From: Egibacteraceae bacterium
GTDB lineage: Bacteria; Actinomycetota; Nitriliruptoria; Euzebyales; Egibacteraceae
Length of the DNA: 64,000 nucleotides
Assembly (NCBI GenBank): GCA_030446775.1
Contig: JAUJMQ010000001.1
Location: forward strand, 142,497-206,496
Reading direction: 5' to 3'
This document shows, in pieces, positions 49,764 through 60,849 of the stretch. A program made the translations under genes and the position numbers. The notes below the pieces were generated by a model. That model searched no databases. It was not told the DNA's origin and worked only from the letters and a program-made list of their open reading frames with translations. The first letter of the stretch is position 1. Every line of letters starts with the position of its first letter.

Positions 49764-50963
49764 ATGGACTCGCTCGCGCGACAACCGGACGAGGCCCAGG
49801 CGCAGCGGGCCTCTCCGGTCACCGCGGCCGCCTTGCCGTCCCAGCGCGACGCATTCGCGCTCCCCGACGACGTGACGTACCTGAACTGCGCCTACATGGC
49901 GCCCCAGCTCCGGGCGGTGACGGCTGCCGGCGTGGCGGCGGCCGCCCGCAAGGAGCGGCCGTGGTTGCTGCGCCCGGCCGAATTCTTCGACGATCTGGAG
50001 GCGCTGCGCGTGCTGTTCGCCGGCCTGGTCGGCGGCGACGCCGACGGGGTGGCCGTCATCCCGGCCGCGAGCTACGGGTTGAGCACCGCCGCGGCGAACC
50101 TCCGGCCGTCCGCCGGCGACCGGATCGTCGTGCTCGCCGAGCAGTACCCCTCCAACGTCTACCCGTGGCGTGACCTGGCCCGGCGCACCGGCGCGACCGT
50201 CACCACGGTCGCCAGGCCGGCCGACGGCGACTGGACCGCGGCGGTGCTCGCCTTGATCGACGAGCGGACCGCGGTCGTCGCCGTCCCCCACTGCCACTTC
50301 ATGGACGGGACGCGGGTCGACCTCGCGGCAGCGGGCACGGCAGCGCGCGCGGCCGGCGCGGCCCTGGTCGTCGACGCGACGCAGTCGCTGGGCGCCCTCC
50401 CGCTCGACGTCGCCGAGGTTCAGCCCGACTTTCTGGTCGCCGCCGGCTACAAGTGGCTGCTGGGGCCCTACAGCCTCGGCTTGTCCTGGACCGCGCCGCA
50501 GCACCGCCAGGGGACGCCGCTGGAGCACCACTGGGCCGGACGGCGTGGCAGCGAGGACTTCGCCAACCTCACCGCCTACACCGACGCGTTCCGGCCCGGA
50601 GCCCGCCGCTTCGACGTCGGTGAGGCGAGCAACTTCGTGCTCGTTCCCATGGCGCTGGCGGCACTGCGCACGTTGGCGCAGTGGTCGGTCGAGCGGGTCG
50701 CGGCAACGATCCGTCCGCTGACCGCGCTCGTCGCCGACGGTGCGGCCGCTCTCGGCCTGGTGTCTGCGCCGGCGTCGCGTCGCGCGGGTCACATCGTCGG
50801 CCTGCAGCTCCCGCCGGGCACCGTCGAGCCGGCGGTCGAGCGTCTGCGCGAGGCGCAGGTCCACGTGAGCCGGCGCGGCCAGACCCTGCGCGTGTCCCCG
50901 CACGTCTACAACACCCGCGACGACGTCGAGCGTCTCGTCGCCGCCCTCGGTTCTGTGCTGTGA
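49764..50963 (+). CDS. class-V aminotransferase
   Basis: YLNCAYMAPQLRAV; LVVDATQSLGALPLDVAEVQPDFLVAAGYKWLLGPYSLG. Confidence 0.92.
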   Translation: MDSLARQPDEAQAQRASPVTAAALPSQRDAFALPDDVTYLNCAYMAPQLRAVTAAGVAAAARKERPWLLRPAEFFDDLEALRVLFAGLVGGDADGVAVIPAASYGLSTAAANLRPSAGDRIVVLAEQYPSNVYPWRDLARRTGATVTTVARPADGDWTAAVLALIDERTAVVAVPHCHFMDGTRVDLAAAGTAARAAGAALVVDATQSLGALPLDVAEVQPDFLVAAGYKWLLGPYSLGLSWTAPQHRQGTPLEHHWAGRRGSEDFANLTAYTDAFRPGARRFDVGEASNFVLVPMALAALRTLAQWSVERVAATIRPLTALVADGAAALGLVSAPASRRAGHIVGLQLPPGTVEPAVERLREAQVHVSRRGQTLRVSPHVYNTRDDVERLVAALGSVL

Positions 50964-50991
50964 GCGGCGAAGGGCACCTCCCCGGGCCGGG

Positions 50992-52769
50992 CTACGGCTT
51001 GGTGAACCTCAGCTCGCCGCCGACCACCGGCAGGGTCAGCTTGGAGCCGACGCGGGTCGCGTCGGGGACGCGGCCGTTGGCGATGTTCATCGTGCCGACG
51101 GCGCCGGGCACCGCCCACACGGTGTTCGAGCTCTGCACGAGCAGCCCGATGCGGTGGCCGGCCTTGAACGTGTAGTCCTGCGGCAGCAGCTCGACGTCCG
51201 CGTCGATCCACTCGCCGGCCGTGGGTTGCGACCTCGCCAGGCCGTTGCGGTAGCTCAGGTGCAGAAAGCCCCGCTCGACGGTCTTGGCCGTGCCGTTCGG
51301 CGCGACGTCGAGCAGGACCGGCGTCAGGTGCTGGCCCGCCGTGGAGTTGCGGACCACCGCGTCGAGCACCGCCGAGCCGCTGATGCGCGTGTCGGCGGCC
51401 AGCGGCAGCGACTTGTAGTACAGCGAGTAGTAGCCGTGGCCGAACTCGTTGAGCGGGTCGCGGTTGGACACCTCCTCGGTGGCCAGGCCGGTGTCGACGT
51501 AGGTGAACACGTTGTCGGTGGTGGTGTTGTTCGGCTTGCTCGACAGCGCGCCGGTCTCGCCGGTGCCGGGTGGCGGCAGGGTCACGCCGGGGATCTCGTC
51601 GGTGTCGAACGTGCGCCGCAGCCACAGGTTGGCCTCCTTGGTTCCCGGCGCGGGGTAGCTCGCCTCGCTGCGGAACGTCGGGTCGGCGCCGGCGAAGGTG
51701 CGGCCCTGGGTGAGGACGACGGGCTCGCGCTCCACGCCGTTGTCCTCGCCGGTGAGCGTCGCGGCGAGGAAGCGGTCGAGCAGCGGCTGCCACCGGTCGC
51801 CGCGGGTGCCGCCCGAGTGGGTCCCCTGGGTCAGGTAGAGCTTCTTGAACGGCGCACCCTCGACGGCGCTGGTGGACGGGTTGTCGACCCGGATCGCCTC
51901 GAACAGGGTCGTGCCCTCCTCCTGCTTGACGTTGTAGTCCTGCCAGCCGTGGGCGATGAGCACCGCCGCCCGGATGTCCGCGGCGTCCTTGCGGTAGTCG
52001 CGCTCCAGCCAGAAGCCGTCGTAGTCGGGGTTGCGGCTGTAGCCCTCCTCGGTGTGCTCGACGGCGCCGCACTCCGCGGCGCGGGCGCGGACCGTGTCGG
52101 CGAAGGCCTGGCCCATCGGGTCGGCGGCGACGGTCTTGGCGAACCCGACGTCGAACGCGAGCGGGGTGTCGAAGCCCTCGTCGGTGGCGCTCTGGGAGTT
52201 CAGAAAGTAGCGGGCGCCGTTGCCGTAGGCGTAGCCGTACCAGCGGCTGATGCCGGCGATCGGCACGATGGCCTTGAGCTCGGGCACGGCGTCGCCGCGG
52301 GCGGCGACCATCGTGGCGGTGGTGCCGTTGTAGGACCCGCCGATCATCGCGACCTTGCCGTTGGACCAGGGCAGCGCGGCGAGGTACTTGACGACGTCCA
52401 CGCCCGACTGCTGCTCGTCGGCTCCGCCGTAGTCCCAGCACCCGGTCGACCCCCGCGTCCCGAGCACGTCGGCGACCGCACGCGCGTACCCGCGGGGCAC
52501 GTAGCGGTTGCCGACGCTGTCGTCGGCCGTCTCGGGCTCCGACAGGCTGTTGTCGGGCGAGTACGTCAGGATCACCGGCTGCTTGGCGGCGTCGAAGCTC
52601 GGGTCGCGGCGGACCTCCACCCGGATCACCGCGCCCCCACGGTCGGCACGTGGTGCACCTCGTAGGTCTCGCCCGCGGCGGCGGGCAGCGCCGGCAGCAG
52701 CGTGACAGCGCACACCGCGGCGAGCAGCAGGGACAGGCGGCGGCGGGCGGAGCGCGGCGAGGACGTCAT
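50992..52769 (-). CDS. secreted CocE/NonD (X-Pro dipeptidyl-peptidase) family hydrolase, G-run frameshift near 52640
   Basis: Signal MTSSPRSARRRLSLLLAAVCAVTLLPALPAAAGETYEVHHVPTVG(fs)AVIRVEVRRDPSF...KVAMIGGSYNGTTATMVAA. Confidence 0.87.
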
Positions 52770-52859
52770 GCCGGAAGGTTTCGCCGCCGCGCGCGGATCT
52801 CCTGCCGGACGTGCCCCTGGCTGTGGACCCGGGGTGCCGTGGATCTGTCGCCGTGTGCG

Positions 52860-53827
52860 CTACCGACCCACGGCAGCGCGGGTCAGGGCGCGGCGGGCGA
52901 GGTACGCGGCGCCGACGACGCCGGAGACGTCGCCGAGCTCGGCGACGACGAAGCGGCGACGGCTGTCGGCGACGAGCACGTTGGGGCGGCCGCCGCCGCG
53001 ATGCGGTCGGCGATGTCCTGGCCGAGCTGCTCGGCCAGGCCGCCGCCCACGACGACGCAGTCGAGGTCGAGCAGGTTGACGGCGCTCGCGACCCCGAGGC
53101 CCACCGCCTCGACCGCCTCGCCGATGAGCCGGGCGGCGACCTCGTCGCCGGCCTCCAGGGCGCTGCGCCACACCGAGGACGTGATGCGGTCCTTGCCCCT
53201 GCGCGCGGCGATGTCGGTCAGCGCCGTCCGCCGGCCCGCGCCGACGAGCACGTCGAGGGCGCGCTCCATCGACGCCCGCCCCGCGTAGGCCTCGACGCAG
53301 CCGCGCCGGCCGCAGCCGCACAGGGCGCCGCCGGGTCGCACGACGACGTGGCCGAACTCGCCCGCACCGCCGAAGGCCCCCGCGTACGGGCGGCCGTCCA
53401 GGACGAGCCCGCCGCCGACGCCGGTGCCGAGGATCACGCCCAGGACGCTGCGGGCGCCGCGGCCCGCGCCCGCCACCCACTCCCCGACCGTGCCGGCGGT
53501 GACGTCGTTGCCGACGACGACGGGGACGCCGAGCTCGGCGCGCAAGCGGGCGGCCAGCGGCACCGGCTGCGACCAGCCGGGCAGGTTCGGCGCGGTCTGC
53601 ACGACGCCGTCGCTGACCGGCCCGGGCGCGCCCACGCCGACCGCCGCCGGTGCGACGTCGAGCTCCGCGACGGCGGCGACGATGGCCGCGACGACGGCGT
53701 CGGGACCCTGGGAGGGGGTGGGCCGCTTGTGGGAGCCGGCGACGCGGTGGTCGGCGTCGACGACGGCCGCGAGGATCTTCGTGCCGCCGAGGTCGACCGC
53801 GACGACGGCGCCCGGGGCGGCGGTCAT
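52860..53827 (-). CDS. ROK-family glucokinase (frameshift near 52990)
   Basis: VVAVDLGGTKILAAVVD; VGNDVTAGTVGEW; GTGVGGGLVLDG; GEFGHVVVRPGGALCGCGRRGCVEAYAG; continuation PNVLVADSRRRFVVAELGDVSGVVGAAYLA. Confidence 0.88.
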
Positions 53828-55083
53828 CCCAGGGAGTCGCTGCCGAGCCATGGCTGCAACGGCTCGGGCACCGCCACCGTGCCGTCGGCGCGCTGGTGGG
53901 TCTCCAGCAGCGCGATGAGGGTGCGCCCGACCGCGACCGCGGTTCCGTTGAGGGTGTGGACCGGCGCGGTGTCGCCGTCGGCGGTGCGGTAACGGCAGCG
54001 CAGGCGCCGAGCCTGGTAGTCGGTGCAGTTCGACGCGCTCGTCAGCTCCCGGTAGGCCTGCTGGCCGGGCAGCCACACCTCCAGGTCGTACTTGCGCGCC
54101 GCCGACGCGCCGAGGTCCCCCACGGGGATGTCGACGACGCGCCCGTGCAGCCCGAGGCTGGTCATGATCTCGACCTGCGTCTCGCACAGCCGCTCGTGCT
54201 CGGACTCCGACGCGTCCGGCGTGGTGAACGCGAACATCTCGACCTTGTCGAACTGGTGCACGCGCAGGATCCCGCGGGTGTCCTTGCCGTACGTGCCGGC
54301 CTCACGCCGGAAGTTCGTGCTGAAGCCCGCGTAGCGCAGCGGCAGCTGCTCACGGGCGAGGATCTCGTCCATGTGGAAGCCGGCGAGCGGCACCTCGGAG
54401 GTCCCCACCAGGTACAGCTCGTCCTCGGGGATCTTGTAGAGCTGGTCGGCGCCGGTGGGCAGGAATCCCGTGCCGTACAGCGCCTCGGCGCGCGACAGCA
54501 CCGGCGGGATGACCGGCGTGAACCCCCGCCGCACGAGCAGGCCCATGACGTAGCGGACCAACGCCAGCTCCAGCAGGACCGCCTCCCCTAGCAGGTAGGC
54601 GTTGCGGCTGCCCGCGACCTTCACCCCACGCGGGATGTCGATCAGGCCGAGGGCCTCGCCGATCTCGACGTGGTCGCGGACGCCAAAGTCGAAGGTGGGC
54701 TTCTCGCCGAAGCGGCTGACCTCCACGGCGTCGGACTCGTCCACCCCGTCAGGAGCGTCGGGATGCGGCAGGTTCGGCAGCAGCGCCAGGGCGGTCTGCA
54801 CGGCCGCCTCCGCCTCGGCCTGGGCCGGCTCGAGCTCGGTGAGGCGCGCGGAGACCTGCTTGACCTCGGCGATGAGGGCGGGCTTGTCCTGCCTGGCAGC
54901 CGCGCCGACCTCGCGGCCGAGGGCGCGCTGGCGGGCGCGCAGCTCGTCGCCCTCGGCGATGAGCGCGCGGCGGCGCTCGTCGAGGGCGACGACGGCCCGC
55001 AGCCGGCCGGCGTCCACTCCGCGGCGCCCGAGCGCCGTCGCGACGGCGTCGAAGTCCTCGCGCAGCAGGCGGATGTCGATCAC
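53824..55083 (-). CDS. serS: seryl-tRNA synthetase
   Basis: VIDIRLLREDFDAVATALGRRG; TGFLPTGADQLYKI; YAGFSTNFRREAGTYGKDTRGILRVHQFDKVEMF. Confidence 0.97.
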   Translation of the reverse strand: MIDIRLLREDFDAVATALGRRGVDAGRLRAVVALDERRRALIAEGDELRARQRALGREVGAAARQDKPALIAEVKQVSARLTELEPAQAEAEAAVQTALALLPNLPHPDAPDGVDESDAVEVSRFGEKPTFDFGVRDHVEIGEALGLIDIPRGVKVAGSRNAYLLGEAVLLELALVRYVMGLLVRRGFTPVIPPVLSRAEALYGTGFLPTGADQLYKIPEDELYLVGTSEVPLAGFHMDEILAREQLPLRYAGFSTNFRREAGTYGKDTRGILRVHQFDKVEMFAFTTPDASESEHERLCETQVEIMTSLGLHGRVVDIPVGDLGASAARKYDLEVWLPGQQAYRELTSASNCTDYQARRLRCRYRTADGDTAPVHTLNGTAVAVGRTLIALLETHQRADGTVAVPEPLQPWLGSDSLG

Positions 55084-55166
55084 GGGCGGCGAGGCTAGCA
55101 GCGCCGCCGGCGACACAGTCCGGCGCCAGGGGCGACGGATGCGGTTCACTGCGGGGTTCCGGCCGC

Positions 55167-55454
55167 TCAGCCGCGCAGCCCGCGCAGCGCCTCCACACCG
55201 ACGAGCACCCCGACGACGAGGAACACGACGGCGGCGCCGAGCTGCAGGTACTCGGGCCGGACCACCCGCAGCAGCGCCTCACCGAACACGACGGCCATGA
55301 GCGTGGACGCGATGAGCGCCAACGAGCCGCCGAGCAGCACCGCCAGGGGCGGGGGGCCGCCCGCGCCCCCCGAGATCACCCCGAGCAGGGGCTTGTGGCC
55401 CAGCGCGGCGCGGCACACGGCGGCGAACACGGTCGCAACGGTCTTGACGTCCAA
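55167..55454 (-). CDS. small membrane protein (TMEM165/GDT1-like half)
   Basis: 95 aa with TM segments LAVLLGGSLALIASTLMAVVFGEALL and LGAAVVFLVVGVLVGVE. Confidence 0.6.
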   Translation of the reverse strand: MDVKTVATVFAAVCRAALGHKPLLGVISGGAGGPPPLAVLLGGSLALIASTLMAVVFGEALLRVVRPEYLQLGAAVVFLVVGVLVGVEALRGLRG

Positions 55455-55456
55455 CG

Positions 55457-56758
55457 CTAGTCCTTGGTCGGGGGTAGCCGGTAGGCCTCGCGGAGCCTGC
55501 GCTCCCAGCCGGCCTCCTCGGGGTCCTCGGCGGCCGCCGGGCCGCCTCTCGGTTGGCCCGCCGAGGCCCGCGGCCGCGGGGCCGGGGCGGGAGCGTCGGC
55601 GTGGCTGTGCCCCGGGGCGACGGTCTCACGCGCGGACGCCTCGGGCTCCGCTAGCACCATCGCGGCCGCCAGCGCCGTCGTGAGCGGCACCGCCGCGATG
55701 AGCCCGATCGAGCCGACGAGGGTGCGCACCACCTCGACGGCGACGACCTCGGAGGTCACGACCGTGGAGAACGGGTCGATGCCGGTGGCGAACAGGATGA
55801 GCAGCGGCAGCGACGCGCCGGCGTAGGCCAAAAACAGCGTGTTGACGGTCGCGGCGATGTGGTCGCGCCCGACGGTCAGCGCCCCCGACAGCAGGCGGCC
55901 GAAGCCCGCCGAGCGGTCGGCGCGGTACAGCTCGAACACCAGGGACGCCTGCGACATCGTGACGTCGTCGAGCACGCCGAGCGCGCCGATGACGATGCCG
56001 GCGAGCAGCAACCCGCGCAGCGACAGCCCGCCGACCTCGACGTTGGCCAGCCGCGCCTCCTCGGAGGTGAAGCCGGTGAGGTTCGCCGCCTCCACGAACA
56101 GCACCGCGAGCAGCCCGGTGGCGAGCAGCGCCAGCGTCGTGCCGACGACGGCCGCGGTGGTCTTGCGGGCGAAGCCGTGGGACAGGTACAGCGTCGCGAT
56201 CATGATGACGAGCGAGCCGACGACCGCGACGGTCAGCGGATTGCGCCCGTCCAGGATCGCCGGGACGATGAACCCGACGATGACCGCGAACGTCGCGACC
56301 AGCCCGAGCAGCGCGCGGGCGCCCTGCAGCCGCCCGAACGCGATCACCGCGGTGACGAACAGCGCGACGAGCGCCGTGAGCGCACCCGAGCGGCGGAAGT
56401 CGGTGATGTAGTAGGTCGGCTCGGCGCCTTCCTGCGGGATCGTCGCCAGCCGCACCTTCTGCCCCGCCGCGTAGGTGTCGCCGGTCACGTCGGACGTCTG
56501 GAAACGGACGGTCTCGCCGCTGCCGTCCAGGCGCGCGGTCACCTCGACGGTCGTCTCACCCGGGGCGAGCGGGATGTCGGTGACCGCGCCCAGGTCGTTC
56601 ACCTCGATGAGCGTCGCGTCGAACAGCTCGCCCGCCTCGAAAGGTGCCGGTGCCGGACCCGGGCGCTCGTCGGGCCACAGCAGCGCCATGCCGAGCAGCG
56701 CCGCCGCACCGACTGCCGCGACGACGGCGAGCAGCGCCGCATGCGTGAGCCGGCTCAT
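55457..56758 (-). CDS. YibE/F-family membrane protein
   Basis: 8-TM-type ORF with GVLDDVTMSQASLVFELYRAD, LFLAYAGASLPLLILFATG, SEVVAVEVVRTLVGSIGLIAAVPLTTALAA. Confidence 0.9.
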   Translation of the reverse strand: MSRLTHAALLAVVAAVGAAALLGMALLWPDERPGPAPAPFEAGELFDATLIEVNDLGAVTDIPLAPGETTVEVTARLDGSGETVRFQTSDVTGDTYAAGQKVRLATIPQEGAEPTYYITDFRRSGALTALVALFVTAVIAFGRLQGARALLGLVATFAVIVGFIVPAILDGRNPLTVAVVGSLVIMIATLYLSHGFARKTTAAVVGTTLALLATGLLAVLFVEAANLTGFTSEEARLANVEVGGLSLRGLLLAGIVIGALGVLDDVTMSQASLVFELYRADRSAGFGRLLSGALTVGRDHIAATVNTLFLAYAGASLPLLILFATGIDPFSTVVTSEVVAVEVVRTLVGSIGLIAAVPLTTALAAAMVLAEPEASARETVAPGHSHADAPAPAPRPRASAGQPRGGPAAAEDPEEAGWERRLREAYRLPPTKD

Positions 56759-56816
56759 GCCTGCACCTCACACGCCGGGCGGCTCACGCCTGCACCTCAC
56801 ACGCCGGGCGGCTCAC
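56759..56816 (-). repeat. two tandem 29-bp units
   Basis: gcctgcacctcacacgccgggcggctcac x2 between pheA stop and yibF-type ATG. Confidence 0.95.
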
Positions 56817-57733
56817 GGCGGGCTGTCCACGGCGGCGAGCAGGTCGGCGTACCAGTCGGCCGCCCGGCGGTAGGCCTCGTCGGAGTCCGCCGCTGCGGGA
56901 ACGGAGACGAGGCCGTCGGCGCGCGGGTAGGAGCCGAGCACCCGCAGCTCGGCGGCGTGGCGGTGCACGCTGCGCAGCGCCTCGCCGACCCGCGCGTCAC
57001 AGACGTGCCCGGCGCAGTCGATGAGGATCGCGTACTCCCCCAGCGACTGCTTGGTGGGCCGCGACTCGATCTTGGTCAGGTTCACCCCCCGCAGGGCGAA
57101 CTCGTCGAGGACGCGCAGCAGCAACCCGGGCCGGTCCTCGCCGAAGAACACGACCAGCGACGTCTTGTCCGCACCGGTCGGCATCGCCATCGCCGTACCG
57201 AGCAGCACGAACCGCGTCGTGTTGCCGCCGTGGTCCTGGACGTCGCGCGCGAGGACGGCCAGACCGTAGCGCTCGCCGGCCACCGCCGGGCCCAGAGCGG
57301 CGACCGAGCCGTCGCCGGCGGCGACCTCGCGCGCCGCCGCCGCCGTCGACGTCGCCGCCTGGCGCTCGGCGGCCGGCAGGTGGCGGCCCAGCCACCCGCG
57401 GCACTGCGCCAGCGCGTGAGGCTGGCTGCGGACGACGCGCACCGCGTCGAGGGTCGTGCCGTGCCGCACGAGCAGGTGCATCGCGATGGGCAGCGTGACC
57501 TCGCCGCGGATCGACACCCCCACAGGGCCGAATGCGAGCTCGTCCAGCGTGAGGTTCACCGAGCCCTCGATCGAGTTCTCGATGGGCACGATGCCCAACG
57601 GCGCGCGCCCGGTGCGCACCGCCTCGACGACGTCGGGGATGGTGGCCAGAGGCTCGCCCTCGGCGCCGGGCACCGCCCGGCGCGCCGCCTCCGACGTGAA
57701 CGTCCCGTCAGGACCGAGGTACGCGACGCGCAT
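56813..57733 (-). CDS. pheA: prephenate dehydratase
   Basis: MRVAYLGPDGTFTSEAARRA; GIVPIENSIEGSVNLTLDEL; ACT: LLRVLDEFALRGVNLTKIESRPTKQSLGEYAILIDCAGH. Confidence 0.96.
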   Translation of the reverse strand: MRVAYLGPDGTFTSEAARRAVPGAEGEPLATIPDVVEAVRTGRAPLGIVPIENSIEGSVNLTLDELAFGPVGVSIRGEVTLPIAMHLLVRHGTTLDAVRVVRSQPHALAQCRGWLGRHLPAAERQAATSTAAAAREVAAGDGSVAALGPAVAGERYGLAVLARDVQDHGGNTTRFVLLGTAMAMPTGADKTSLVVFFGEDRPGLLLRVLDEFALRGVNLTKIESRPTKQSLGEYAILIDCAGHVCDARVGEALRSVHRHAAELRVLGSYPRADGLVSVPAAADSDEAYRRAADWYADLLAAVDSPP

Positions 57734-57744
57734 CACAGCGAGGG

Positions 57745-58314
57745 CTAGGACGCGTCCCGCACCACACGCGCCGCGGGGCGGCGCACCGGGATCTCCTCGT
57801 CGCCGCGGCCCGACCCCGGCTCCCCGGCCATGGCCAGGCCGATCGCCTCGGCCTCCTCCTCGGACAGGTGGTGGCGGCTGGCGCCCCCGCGCACCGGCTT
57901 GGCGTACGTCCGGGTCTCGGTGCGGCCGTTGATCGCACTGACGACGAGCCCGTCGCCGTGCTCGTCGAGGAGCGCCGACGAGAACGACATCCGGCCACCC
58001 ATGTCGTCGAAGGCGTCGTACCGGACCGTGGCGACGCGGCTGACGCAGGTCCCCAGCAGGGTGCGCACGTGCTCGGCGTAGCGACGCTGCTCACGGACGT
58101 CGTCGCGCAGCCCGGCGACCTCGTCGACGTGGCGGCGCAACAGCGTGAGCACGTCCGGCCCGACGCCCGGAGCGGCGCCCCCGGAGAACGCCCGGTAGGC
58201 CGCCCGGACCCGGCGCTGCCCCGCGAGCGCGACGGCGGCGAGCGCCACCGCGACGACGGCCAGGACGGCCGCGGCGACCGCCAGGACGCTGACCGTCCCC
58301 ATGCCGAGTTCCAC
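57745..58314 (-). CDS. DUF4446-family protein
   Basis: VATVRYDAFDDMGGRMSFSSALLDEHGDGLVVSAINGRTETRTYAKPV. Confidence 0.85.
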   Translation of the reverse strand: MELGMGTVSVLAVAAAVLAVVAVALAAVALAGQRRVRAAYRAFSGGAAPGVGPDVLTLLRRHVDEVAGLRDDVREQRRYAEHVRTLLGTCVSRVATVRYDAFDDMGGRMSFSSALLDEHGDGLVVSAINGRTETRTYAKPVRGGASRHHLSEEEAEAIGLAMAGEPGSGRGDEEIPVRRPAARVVRDAS

Positions 58315-58442
58315 GCCGTGCTCCTGAGGTCGTGGCGGCGCGCCGATGACGTGCGCCGACGGGTCGGCGCACAGCCGTCCCGGTCGCCGACGCGCGAATG
58401 CGGCCGCGGGGGCGATCATAGACCGGGCGGTAGGCTGCCCCC

Positions 58443-59114
58443 ATGACCTCGGGCGACGTGCGGCCCCGGCCCGACCTCGCCCGGCTCGACCACGACCGCG
58501 CCCGGCGCACCGGCGAGCCCGAGGTCGTCTACGGCGAGCACAAAAGCCCCACGACCGTCGCGACGCTGCTCGGCGAGCTCGTGGCCGGCGGCTCGGTGCC
58601 GGTGCTGGCGACCCGCTGCTCACCCGGCCACGCCGCCGCCTACCCCGCCGGCGAGTACGACCCGGTCGCCCGGGTGCTCGTCGCGCGGGTCGCCGACCCT
58701 GACCCCGGACCGGGCACCGTCGTCGTCGCGTGTGCCGGCACGTCGGACCTTCCGGTCGCCGCCGAGGCCGTCGCGGTGCTGCGGGCGTTCGGGATCGCCG
58801 TCGACCTGCTCGCCGACGTCGGCGTCGCCGGCGTTCACCGCGTCCTGGCCGAGACCGACCGCCTGGCCGCCGCCTCCGTGTGCGTCGTGGTGGCCGGCAT
58901 GGAGGCAGCGCTGCCGACGGTCGTCGCCGGCCTCGTGGCCTGCCCGGTCGTGGGCGTGCCGACCTCGGTCGGCTACGGAGCCGCCTTCGACGGGCTCGCC
59001 GCTCTGCTGGGGATGCTCAACAGCTGCGCGCCTGGCATCAGCGTCGTCAACATCGACAGCGGCTTCGGCGCCGCGATGGTCGCCCGGCGGATCCTGCTGG
59101 CGGGCCGGCGATGA
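58443..59114 (+). CDS. larB: nickel-pincer cofactor biosynthesis protein LarB
   Basis: LARLDHDRARRTGEPEVVYGEHKSP; VACAGTSDLPVAAEA; GYGAAFDGLAALLGMLNSCAPGISVVNIDSGFGAA. Confidence 0.93.
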   Translation: MTSGDVRPRPDLARLDHDRARRTGEPEVVYGEHKSPTTVATLLGELVAGGSVPVLATRCSPGHAAAYPAGEYDPVARVLVARVADPDPGPGTVVVACAGTSDLPVAAEAVAVLRAFGIAVDLLADVGVAGVHRVLAETDRLAAASVCVVVAGMEAALPTVVAGLVACPVVGVPTSVGYGAAFDGLAALLGMLNSCAPGISVVNIDSGFGAAMVARRILLAGRR

Positions 59115-60427
59115 CCCTGGCGCACGTCGACGCGTTCTCCGGCGCCAGCGGCGACATGCTGCTCGGCGCCCTCGTCGACGCCGGCGCGGACCTCGACGCG
59201 ATCACGGGACTGCTCGGCGGGCTGGGGCTGGACGGCTGGTCACTGTCGTCACAGGAGGTCGTGCGCGGCGGCCTCGGGGCCACGAAGGTGTCGGTGCGCG
59301 TCCGCGACGAGGACGGGGTGGTGCGGACCTGGGGCAACGTCCGCGAGCTGCTCACCGGCGCGGACCTGCCCGAGCCCGTCCGCCGGCGCGCCCTCGGCGC
59401 GTTCTCGCGGCTGGCCGTCGCCGAGGCGCGGGTCCACCGCACCGACGTCGAGCGGGTCCACTTCCACGAGGTCGGCGCCAGGGACGCGATCGTCGACGTC
59501 GTCGGCGTCTGCGCCGCGCTGCACCTGCTGGGCGTGCGGCGGCTGACCTGCTCGACGGTCGTGCTGGGGACGGGGATGACCCGCGGGCTGCACGGGCTGG
59601 TGCCGGTGCCGGCGCCGGCGGTCCTGGAGCTGCTGCGCGGCGCGCCGACCGCTGCCGGCAACGAGCCGACCGAGCTGTGCACCCCGACGGGCGCGGCCCT
59701 GCTCGCCGAGTGGACCACGGCGTGGGGGCCGATGCCGCCGCTGGTCTGCGAGCGGGTCGGATACGGCGCGGGCAGCCGGCAGCTGGACCGCCCCAACGTC
59801 GTGCGCGTGGTGCTCGGCCACGAGGTCGGCGGGCGCGACGAGGGCACCGGCGCGGCGCTCGTGCTGGAGACGACCGTCGACGACCTCCCGGGCGAGCTCG
59901 TTCCCCCGGTGCTGGACGCGCTGCGGGCCGCCGGCGCGAGCGACGCCTGGGCACGGCCGGTGCTCATGAAGAAGGGGCGCCCGGGGCTGGAGATCGCCTG
60001 CATCGCCGACCCCGCGCGGGGCAAGGCGCTGCGCGCGGTGCTGTTCCGCGAGACGACGACGCTCGGCGTGCGCGGAACCATCGTCGACAAATGGGCGCTC
60101 GCCCGCGACTGGACCACCGTCGACGTCGAGGGTCAGGCGGTGCGCCTCAAGATCGGCCTGCTCGACGGCGAGGTCGTCAACGTCGCGCCGGAGTACACCG
60201 ACTGCGCCGCGGCAGCGGCCGACGGGCCTCGCGCTCAAGGAGGTCTACGCCCGCGCCGCGCCGCCTGGCCGGGACCCGCCGCGCTGCGGCGGGACGGCGC
60301 CGGCCGCCCGGCCGAGGGTGCCCGGCACGCACGGCGTGCCCGGTGATGACGGGGCGCCGGGCGATGCAGGTGCGCCCGCCCGTGCCGGGCGCGACGAGCC
60401 GGCCGACGGCGGGGACGAGCCCGCCTG
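59111..60427 (+). CDS. larC: nickel-pincer cofactor biosynthesis protein LarC (late frameshift near 60220)
   Basis: HVDAFSGASGDMLLGALVDAGADL; FHEVGARDAIVDVVG; ETTVDDLPGELVPPVLDALRAAGASDAW; post-frameshift GLALKEVYARAAPP. Confidence 0.9.
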
Positions 60428-60499
60428 ACAGTCCCAGGCCGACCCGGCCGCGACCCGCGCCCGCGCGGCTCGGGCGACGGACCGGCAGCCGGGCGCGCG

Positions 60500-60849
60500 T
60501 CGCCGCGCGGTCTCGGCCGGGCGGCGCCGCAGGGCGTCGAGGCGGTCGTCCCAGCGGGCGCCGACCTCGGCGACCCACTCGGCCGCCTCGGCGAGCGGCC
60601 TGGGCGTGAGGCGGTAGCGCTGCTCGCGCCCTCCCGCCGGGACTCGACGAGCCCGGCCGCGGCGAGCGCCGACAGGTGCTTGGCCACCGCCTGGCGGCTG
60701 ATCGGCAGGGTGGCCGCCAGGGCGGTCGCCGTGAGCGGCCCCTGTGCCGACAGCAGCCGCAGGACCTGGCGGCGCCGGGGGTCGCCCAGGGCCGCGAAGA
60801 CGGCGTCGGGTTCGCCGTCGGACCGGCGGCCGGCCGCCTGGTCGGGCAC
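60500..60849 (-). CDS. ArsR-family regulator (frameshift near 60640)
   Basis: VFAALGDPRRRQVLRLLSAQGPLTATALAATLPISRQAVAKHLSALAAAGLVESRREG(fs)REQRYRLTPRPLAEAAEWVAEV. Confidence 0.85.

Noticed and set aside
59111-60427. Programmed frameshift in larC
   Set aside because: Programmed frameshifting is known for lactobacillar larC but in mid-gene; here the shift is near the C-terminus and fits the indel error pattern of this window.
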